Below are positions 1-8,100 of a stretch of 13,648 nucleotides of DNA, in pieces. Within the stretch, counting starts at the first letter, position 1. Every line of letters begins with the position of its first letter. The translations under genes and the position numbers were made by a program. Below the pieces are notes generated by a model that worked only from the letters and a program-made list of their open reading frames with translations, did not search any database and was not told the DNA's origin. This DNA comes from Beroe ovata (taxonomy: Eukaryota > Ctenophora > Nuda > Beroida > Beroidae), in NCBI GenBank assembly GCA_946803715.1, contig CAMPET010000045.1, forward strand, positions 208,286 to 221,933. The letters are read 5' to 3'.

Positions 1-2
1 AA

Positions 3-397
3 CTCGCTAACTCACCCTATCAATTCAGTTCGTGGGTGAGGACGACTCTCTTACGGATAGCTGAATTAGAGGCAGCTTTAGAACAATCGAACTTCGAACT
101 CCAAGCGGTAATTAGACGTCTTGATAATCAGCCATCCCGATACAGTCAGAATTATATTGACAAAAGATTTAATGCTTCCAACAGTGCCTGATTTCAACTG
201 GCAGTTCAGTTTAAATTTAAAATCAACTACGGCTATCATCATGATGATCGTTTCAGCTGCGAAAGCAAAATCGGGAGATGGAGCAAACACTGGAGATCGT
301 TGACGAGGAGAACGCGAAGATCAGGCGTGAGATGGACCGGACCAATTCGCAGCTATCCACCTTCACGACATGGGTGCAGAGCAAGCAACTCCTGTAG
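3..397 (+). CDS. C-terminal two exons of an unrecognised coiled-coil protein (partial)
   Basis: I read two exons: about 3-107 and 257-397, joined by a 149-bp intron (donor GCG|gtaatt at 108, acceptor tttcag ending at 256). Both are in phase 0, and the join gives one uninterrupted helix of about 55 residues with Leu, Ile, Asn and Met in heptad spacing (from RIAELEAALEQ to EMDRTNSQL), ending ...WVQSKQLL and a TAG at 395-397. The gene starts left of the window. The left edge of the first exon is uncertain, because an AG at 27-28 could be its acceptor. Charge pattern and continuity across the splice support real coding sequence. I do not recognise the family, and a coiled-coil tail alone does not give a function. 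No close AATAAA was seen after the stop. Confidence 0.6.
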
Positions 398-399
398 TC

Positions 400-443
400 T
401 CACGCGTGACATGACACGCGTGATATTTGTCACGTGTGTCATG
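400..443. repeat. Nested palindromes with ACGCGT/CACGTG cores
   Basis: Positions 400-409 are a perfect 10-bp palindrome, TCACGCGTGA. Positions 410-443 form an imperfect hairpin whose 14-nt arms (CATGACACGCGTGA against the complement of the right arm) differ at one position. The right arm carries an E-box CACGTG at 431-436, and another CACGTG lies at 553-558. The block begins three bases after the stop codon of the upstream gene, so it would be transcribed as 3' UTR. It could be an RNA hairpin, a bHLH-type binding cluster, or chance. Confidence 0.5.
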
Positions 444-1349
444 TTAGCTCGTTACCATGACAATCCTCCGTACGCGAATCCTGTACTATGTACATGAACA
501 TTGAACACAACTGAATTGGAATATGCTTTATACGGACGAATGAACAGTCTGTCACGTGATCAAATGAAGGATTATAATGTTGATTGTTGTACGATTAATT
601 TTGAGTCTTATTATTTAGCGCTCAACAATTCAAAGAAACTTATAATATTCCCGTTAATCTATATCGTTCATGTACTCACGAAATTTCTATGACACGAGTT
701 GAGTAACAGCATAAATTTGAATTTGAGTTCCTTTTTGACATGAAAATAATCAAGTTATTACAGTTTTTGAGATGATTATATTGTAGAAAGCTTTTTAATA
801 TACTGGAATTCAATTATTGGTAACGAGTTACGCAAAACCTTTGAGTAAACCGTAACGCAGGGTAGAGTGAACTCGGATTATTTAAGTTTGAATTATCCCT
901 CATTTATGTTTCGAGGCTACGAAATTTTATAGTTAGCTTAAGCAGTTTGATTTGATTGCGCATGGAGTACAATTCCCCGAACTGTAAAATCACTGGCTAG
1001 TAAGTTAATTCAACATTGCCATTTTATCCAGAAACTCAAGTCACACGAAGCAACACAAGCTTTTAACTTAATCCTTTTCTGTCATAGGGATCGTACTTTA
1101 GATCTTTTATTCAACCGTGCACTTTCACTTTTGGGCAATTCACTTCAGTTCATGAATTAGATTTCTTCTCTAAAGGTTGAATCGACATTAAACTATAGCT
1201 AGCATTGATTGAAACATTGTTCATGTGATACGTACTTAGCTATTTTACCATATCGAAAACAGTTGTGATTATTTTCTTCAGAATCGTCCCACATGAATGA
1301 ACTGGAGAGTATCAGATTTTGTAAATTAAAAATTATAGTTATTCACGCA

Positions 1350-1402
1350 CAATGCACAGACACAGACACGATGCACAGACACACAGACACACACGCACAC
1401 TG
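1350..1402. repeat. Impure CA/CAGA microsatellite
   Basis: A degenerate run of CACAGA, CACACA and CACGCA units. Confidence 0.8.
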
Positions 1403-1664
1403 ATGAGCCGGTTAAAGAATAAATTCCCCGTAAAAAAGGTTGGCTTGCTGCCAGGCGTTCTGATTAAAGTTAGGTTTTTCCAACACGTGAGTTAGCGATT
1501 GACTGGACCTATTATATAATAAGGTGGTGGTTGTTGGCGCCAGGTGGCCGGTGTAGCAGCTACCCTCGCTCTCTCTCTCCCTATCGGTATACGTGTGGGC
1601 TACTGACTCTCTGCTTCCCTCCTGAGTCTTGAAATTCCACTCTCTTATGTGCCTTTATATACAA

Positions 1665-1726
1665 AACTCAGTGAGCTACCGCCGTGACACGCTCTCTCCT
1701 CGCAACTCAGTGAGAAACCGCCGTGA
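1665..1726. repeat. 23-bp direct repeat, two copies 39 bp apart
   Basis: Copies at 1665-1687 and 1704-1726 share AACTCAGTGAG, then a 2-base difference, then ACCGCCGTGA (21 of 23 identical). They are separated by a pyrimidine-rich CTCTCTCCTCGC spacer. No third copy was seen. Confidence 0.75.
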
Positions 1727-1981
1727 ACGATGTCTCATAATTGCTTCACTTACGAAAGATTATTCCATATATGGATTAATCACACGACTTCAATATAATA
1801 ACACCAAAATATATAGCTAAGGACTCGAGGACCCAGCGTTCACTGTTGCTGTCACGTCGGTGCATTGTTTGACCTTCTCTGAGAATGGGTCGTTCTTTTC
1901 AGTGAGCGAGCTCAATCTCAATTTGGTTCTTGGTAATGGTTTGTTTGTTGTTGGACCTCACCTGATGTCTACAGTCTACAC

Positions 1982-1999
1982 TGACACACTCACACGCAC

Positions 2000-2058
<59 letters not shown>

Positions 2059-2075
2059 GACACACAAACACACGC
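1982..2075. repeat. (CA)n microsatellite
   Basis: The pure CA core runs about 2005-2054 (25 units), with interrupted CACACG/CACAAA units on both sides. Open frames crossing it on either strand translate only to Thr-His or Cys-Val runs and are not genes. Confidence 0.95.
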
Positions 2076-2654
2076 ATGTAGCACTGCATACACAATTTCC
2101 ATGCTCCATTCTCCTTCATGTCATTGTTTCGGTCGTGTACGATGATGCTTCACTTGTGATATGATTGTGATATTTATGCATGATGGACGCATCTATAAAA
2201 CTGTATCGCCTGTAGTCTGAACATGCGTTGTGTGGTATTTCATCACATTTTATGAATTATGCTAGCTGTTTCGATTCCAAATCCATTGCCAGATCCCGTT
2301 TTGTTCCACTAAAGTAACTCTTGCGCTGTTGGCAATGTAAAATTACTCTGTTTCATTCCAGAAATTCCACGGTCTGTACAATATCATGCCAAGGCGATAG
2401 ACGAGCAGCAAATACGATTGCGATTCAACCAGCACATTTTCTTGTTGCATTTTCAATTTTGCTGCTCATCAATAATAATATTTCTGTTGCATTTTCAAAT
2501 TCGTGTCGTCACAGTTAATGAAAGTTACTTGTGGTATTTTGTCACACATCGCAATATCACTGTATCATACGTTACCGGACCTATGTCTGAAGCCCGGAAG
2601 GTATGCCCCAGATGCTGAATAATGATATATTGCAATTATTGCATAACGCAAACG

Positions 2655-2714
2655 TATCACTATCACTATCAGTATCACTATCAGTATCAGTATCAGTATC
2701 AGTATCACTATCAC
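2655..2714. repeat. Hexanucleotide tandem array, ten TATCAC/TATCAG units
   Basis: Sixty bases made of exactly ten hexamers TATCAS. The sixth base runs C,C,G,C,G,G,G,G,C,C. Each unit contains TATC, i.e. GATA on the minus strand. Reading across it on the minus strand gives only a low-complexity Ile/Leu/Val run. Confidence 0.95.
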
Positions 2715-3195
2715 GCCCCTCCCCGCGTCTTTAGGCCTGCGAGAATAGAATTTCATTTTCCGTAACTTAAGTTATTCGCTCATCATGGACAACATATTTT
2801 TCCGTGTAATAATTGATTCCGACACAATAACATAATCTTGTGGCTGTGAGTAGACCCGCCATCAGTATACGATTAATAATCGGATTATGAATATACTTAT
2901 AGCATATTAATTCACCGATATCATCCGTATCTCGGGGGAGAGATCATACGGAGGGAGGGATGATATGGTTCTTGATTCTCCTACTCACACACTCACACTT
3001 CACACTCACACAATTGACAATGATCTTGTTCTGCCTGATCACACAGATATAGCGTCCCACTCTCCCATATGATCAAAGCTAAAACTAGATAGAATATCCA
3101 GCATCCCTCTGCACCCCGATCTGCATGATATGGGGGACAATGGCCGAGCTCCTGTCCAATGTCCATATTATATAGCTAATGCTATAATTGCCGTG

Positions 3196-3221
3196 GTGTG
3201 TGTGTGTGTGTGTGTGTGTGT
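3196..3221. repeat. (GT)n microsatellite
   Basis: Thirteen GT units, followed by degenerate TGTGCGAGTG units to about 3240. Confidence 0.9.
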
Positions 3222-4089
3222 CTGTGCGAGTGTGCGAGTGGGCGCGCGACCTCGCGTGTACGCTGGATCACACAGCCCCGCGTGTGAATCTCGCTACGAT
3301 CTCTTTATAAGTGTCCCGACGCTCGAGATTTAATCCTCTCTCACTCTGTTTCATGTCTGATTTCTTAATTTCTGCTCGCTCTCCGGTTCCCTCTGGGGAA
3401 ATAAACCAATGATCACTCGTATAAAATGCGGGTCTGCGCCGGTGTGAAGCCCCATGTGAGTTGATCCTGGCCATGCAGACGAATTCCATGTTGCTCATGT
3501 GAGGCTATTTCCCAGTGTGTATATGTCAACGTGTGAGCATTGTGCATTGTGTGCAGTATGAGTAATAGAAAAAGAACGATGACCTTCAAGTTCATGAAAA
3601 CCATATCCATTATCCACGCAGTATACATATCATAGAGGAAGGGTTGAGCTCTTGTCGAATTTATAGACGAATTAATGGATCATCAGCACCATTCCGACCT
3701 GAACAGAGGCATAAGTAACTGTTGTCGGAGATTCATGATTCAGCTCCATTTTCGTATATCGGCTGAAAATATCATTCGTCGTTAAAGATATCATATCATA
3801 ATTTAAGTTGTTTTAACCATTGAATTAATGAAGCTGCAACACACCTTTTAAGTACCCCACATCAGCCTCAGTTCACAGTTGTTGAATCGTTTTAATAAAG
3901 CTCACGCTTATAATTTCAAATTACTGTCGATTTATAATGTAGTGTTATTTGGTCACTGGTGTACCTATTATAAGATGGGATAGATTCCTACTAGTACTAT
4001 TACTAATTACTGTCTAGATAATATCATGGGATTTGGCCCTTATCACAATATTATTATCACAATTTTATAACTAAGAATTTAACTAAGTT

Positions 4090-4147
4090 CTCAAGATACG
4101 CGTATAAATATACTTGAAATAATATATTACTCAAGATACGCGTATAA
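4090..4147. repeat. 18-bp perfect direct repeat, period 40 bp, each with an ATACGCGTAT palindrome
   Basis: CTCAAGATACGCGTATAA occurs identically at 4090-4107 and 4130-4147. Each copy contains the 10-bp perfect palindrome ATACGCGTAT. The 22-bp spacer is AT-rich. A protein-binding site pair or a remnant of a tandem repeat are both possible. Confidence 0.8.
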
Positions 4148-4223
4148 TTGCACACTGTTATACCTCATCACGGTTTATCAGCGTATAATATGCCCGTGTG
4201 AGCTTATACTATCCCTTAAACGA

Positions 4224-4238
4224 AGAGACCCGGTCTCT
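4224..4238. repeat. 15-nt inverted repeat
   Basis: AGAGACC and GGTCTCT are exact complements around a single C. No surrounding feature gives it a role. Confidence 0.6.
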
Positions 4239-4263
4239 ATTGTACGTGTTGTTCTGAAGAACA

Positions 4264-4311
4264 CTCCCTAACGACCGCGACTCCCTAACAACAACTCCCT
4301 AACAACCGCGA
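4264..4311. repeat. Short tandem repeat of CTCCCTAACAACCGCGA units
   Basis: Three units: a 17-mer at 4264-4280, a shortened 14-mer at 4281-4294, and a 17-mer at 4295-4311 that differs from the first at one base. Confidence 0.85.
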
Positions 4312-5122
4312 TGAATTATAACCTAAGTTTTGCCGAATTGTACTTGTTTCATAGCTGCAGTGCGATTCTAAATAAATAGTACATACAAAAAAATATACAT
4401 GTTCGTGTTAAAATATATCCATAAGCTCTCTGCAGCTCTAGTTCTAGCGATATAGCGAGTCTCGTGTGGATATACCAGGAATCACGACCAGAATTCTGAA
4501 AATAGTGAACAGCACAGCTTGAATGTATGTTCACCAGGCTTGAGTGCCCACCTGGTGTTCGCTCATATACAGCCGTGGCAGGAGACGCAATTCCATACTT
4601 GTACTTGTGGTCGTATGTTGTATCTGTGGTTGTATGTTGATCTTGGAACTGCTGTACTATTTATAGTAAAACAATTTGCGCGATCAGCTTGTAAGCTGGC
4701 ATGTTGGTTCGTGAACTCAGTGCTCAGCATAAAAAGCTTATCAGCCTCTCGCGCTGACCCATGAGGGCCCTCCTATGTGCAAATACAATACAATTACAAT
4801 GCTTATAGTGTTGAATCGGGGAGAGCGTAATAACAGAACAAACATGATAATTAGTCGATTCTCATAGAATATATGCGGCGATATTTAAGTTGTTTTTCTT
4901 ACCTTATACCTATCGCAAAGATGGATTTCGTATCGAATCTGGCATGGAGAAGATCGCAATTATTCATCTTCCTTCTTCGAATATTGAATCACATGATCGC
5001 TATTTTCAACTGAATATATTGAATTTATGCTTGCTTTTGTGAATAATGATTAATGATGCTAAATTTCCAATGATCACTCAAACAATTTACCACAATTCAA
5101 TTCTCGCAGCTGTGTAACACAT

Positions 5123-8100
5123 ATGGTAACAATGGATGATGTAGAAATTAATGTTGACGACACAGCAGAGAACCAGCAAACAGTATCCGTGGAAAGTCAG
5201 GTATTCATGATTGTTTTGACACTTGTCTTAACTGCTATGTTTCAACTGTCCATTTTTTTCATTTGACAGTGGACGAACGTACGTACCGTGAATGAAATAA
5301 TAAACTCGCGCGCGCATTAGCTTCTTGCGCGTTCCTCTATTTGTCTGTGTTTTTGCGCGTTACAGCTATAACACGATTTTGTGTGACCGCGTGGCATATT
5401 AACTAGCTATGAATCAGAAGAACTCGACAGACTGCTGACCTGCATGCGTCCTATAAAAGTTTAATGACTTTGAATACTGATGATTAGCGAGTTCTAACTA
5501 CTATTAGATCTGATCATGCTTCTCCTCCTCGCAGGCAACCAAGAGAAGGAAGGTTGATAATAACAGCAGTGATAAAGATGACTACGAGTTGCAAGTAGTA
5601 GGTCGGTTCAATGTGCCCCTTACACACACATACGGATATACATATGCATACAGACAAACATGATGCCATATTCCCAGTATTCTAATTTCTACTCTCTACT
5701 CAACTTCTCCAGATGACGAGATAGATGTCTCGGGTAACGGTCAGGTGTATAATGCTGAGACGGAAAAGCCGGCCGCCACCCAGTCAGGAACCCCATTCAT
5801 TGAGGAGGTTATGGACGAGGGAGGGGGTGACCCCCTGGAACCCCCAGTATCGACCACACCCAACACAGAAACAACCACCGCCACCACTTGTGAGGGGGTC
5901 ACTAGAGTCATAACACCTGTTCTGAGTTAGTAATCTGTGGACTGTTCGACGTTCGTATGCTAAATAGCAAGGGGAGACAAGCTAGTTTAAACTAGGTTTC
6001 GGGATGTGATACTATGATATATACTTCGAATCTCTATAATGTCATGTTATGTCACGGCTCATCACAATCGCAGGTAATAGCGCTGTGACTACTGCAGTGG
6101 TGTCGACACAGGACACCACAATGACAACAAGTGTCTTACCCTCCATAGCCTTGGTCAGTGTATATTCATTGTTGATGTCCATGTGCAGCAGTATTACAAT
6201 GTTTCCGCGATAATGTGAGACTACTGGTTATTATTTTTACCCCCAATAACGATTCAACCCTCAGAACGCGAGTAGCAGCTCAGATCAGCAGTACCCTCTC
6301 TCCACAACTACCCCTACCTACACCAGATCCCCTACACTGCCGCCACCCAACGTGACGGCTGTTCCCGCCTTTCCCCACCACCCCGCTAATGGTGGCCTTC
6401 ACCAGCAGGTGGCGTTAGGCGGCGTGGCTAATACCGCCTTCATGATGGGCACATCTCAGCCTGAGTCAATCATGAACACCGAGATGTCAAAGTCAATGAC
6501 CTTGAATCAGGATCATGTGATCTCATCGCTGGTGGCATCGTCAGAGATGATGCCGCCAAACATGACGCATCATGTAAATAGCATGGTGGCATCTAACATG
6601 ATGATGACTGGGATGTCTGCTCTGACTGCGAGCAAGCAGGATAGTAACACTGGTCCCGTGATCACATCAGCCACCACCACACCCGTGTCAAACCTGATCA
6701 ACCCCTCTGCTGTGGTGCAGAACATCATGTCGTCTGTGTCTGGGGCTCAGGAAGCGCTAAGCAACATGAACAACACTGGATTACCCAGCAACATACTGAA
6801 CAACCATCCTAACAATCTGCATAACAACACGGGTCTTCCTAACAACACACTTAGCAACCCATCTCTCCATAGCAACATGCTCGGCACTAACAACCCTGTG
6901 GGCGTTACCGCTCATGCGCTACTGGAAACACTGTTAGCGCAAATCATCGCCCATTCCATGAACGGAACGCAGCTTCCATCCGGAGCCGTGGCCGGGAACA
7001 ATGTGGCTGGTGGTGGTCAGGTTGTCCGCACACCGTCATCTGGCACGCCGCCAAACGTGCTCACCCCGCCCTCTGTGAGCACGCCGCCAGTGCAGCACGG
7101 TGGCGGCGTGGGGGAAGCACCCCCTGTGATCCCGTCTACCTCGTTCCAGTCCTCATTCACTCCACCTAACTCAATGCCAGGTCAGTCACAGGGAACGTTG
7201 TACGGGTTGCAATCTGACATGGTACAACCTGATGTTTGTTAATTGACACTCACTCGTTCAGGTGACCCTAAATCAGTTGTTACTAACAAAGTAAATGAGC
7301 CCATGTTGTTCAACATGCAGCAACACAGTTCGCAGCAACAGCAACCTCAACAACAATTACACCAGCAACAATCAGTTCCGTCACAACAACAACAGCAACA
7401 ACAACAACAACAACAACAGCTACAGCAACATAACTATACGCATTCTGCCCACGGAGACCCCAGTCCTATTCAAATGGAAGCTCCTGTTATCCAGGTATTA
7501 TAGGTCCCATATGGTTCTTTTCATTTCCTTCTCATCCGTAGAAACATGAACCCCGTTTTTGGTTCCATCTGTAGAGTAAAGTAGAGAAAAGGCGACCCAA
7601 TGATACAGCATCTTCTCCAAATGTACATTTTACAAGAATGCAGTTCAAGAACCGCCATTGCAAGAGACGCTAGAGAAGATAAACATGTTGGAGCAGAATG
7701 CCGCATCTCTGGATAAACAAACTGCAGGCATACAGAAGATGGTGACAGAAGTCGTCAAGAAGCAGGAGGAACACTCATCGGTTGGTATTGATTTCCTTAT
7801 TCCTGAGTTAATGCAACATCCTGAGTTCAGCTTGTCCCCTCGTATCTTCTCATTCCCTACCACAAGCTCCGAATACAGCAATGTTACTGTCATCAGTGTC
7901 ACTTGTGAAGGTCTCTACTTCTCAAACCTAACATATATGCCTAGTTGTTGTACCGAACATGACCTCTTCAGACGGGTGGCACTACGTGTCCGCGGTGTAA
8001 GAAGATGGTGGGCGGCGGAGAGCAGTTCATATCCCACCTCATAGCCGTCCACAACTTCGTGGAACAGACTGGACCACCCAAGAAAGCAGATTTCGCCAGC

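Larger units (their letters stand above)
398..5109. other. 4.7-kb stretch with no recognisable gene
   Basis: No reading frame here shows a convincing domain, splice-paired exon or codon structure. Short open frames exist on both strands, but several are just translations of CA/GT or hexamer repeats. The stretch contains the separately listed microsatellites, direct repeats and palindromes. Isolated TATA-like and AATAAA strings occur (for example AATAAA at 1418-1423 and 3894-3899) without supporting context. The 3' UTR of the upstream gene, and the promoter and any non-coding first exon of the ATF7IP homologue, must lie here, but I cannot place them. Confidence 0.6.

Noticed and set aside
1899-2102. 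Open frames through the CA repeat on both strands
   Set aside because: They translate to Thr-His or Cys-Val dipeptide runs and have no coding features outside the microsatellite.
2655-2714. CRISPR-like array
   Set aside because: The units are contiguous six-base repeats without spacers, and the context is a eukaryotic genome.
2565-2756. Minus-strand open frame with an apparent hydrophobic helix of Ile/Leu/Val
   Set aside because: The hydrophobic run is only the translation of the TATCAC/TATCAG hexamer array, and the flanks look random.
3268-3628. Overlapping minus-strand open frames of 71-76 codons
   Set aside because: Composition is unremarkable and no domain or paired splice sites were seen.
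5725-5913. Arg/Pro-rich + strand frame overlapping exon 3
   Set aside because: The alternative frame from 5713 joins in phase with both neighbouring exons and continues the acidic stretch; this one does not.
7295-7549. Asn/Ser-rich alternative frame of the CAA/CAG tract
   Set aside because: It is the shifted reading of the polyQ exon; the Gln frame has the correct phase at both splice sites.
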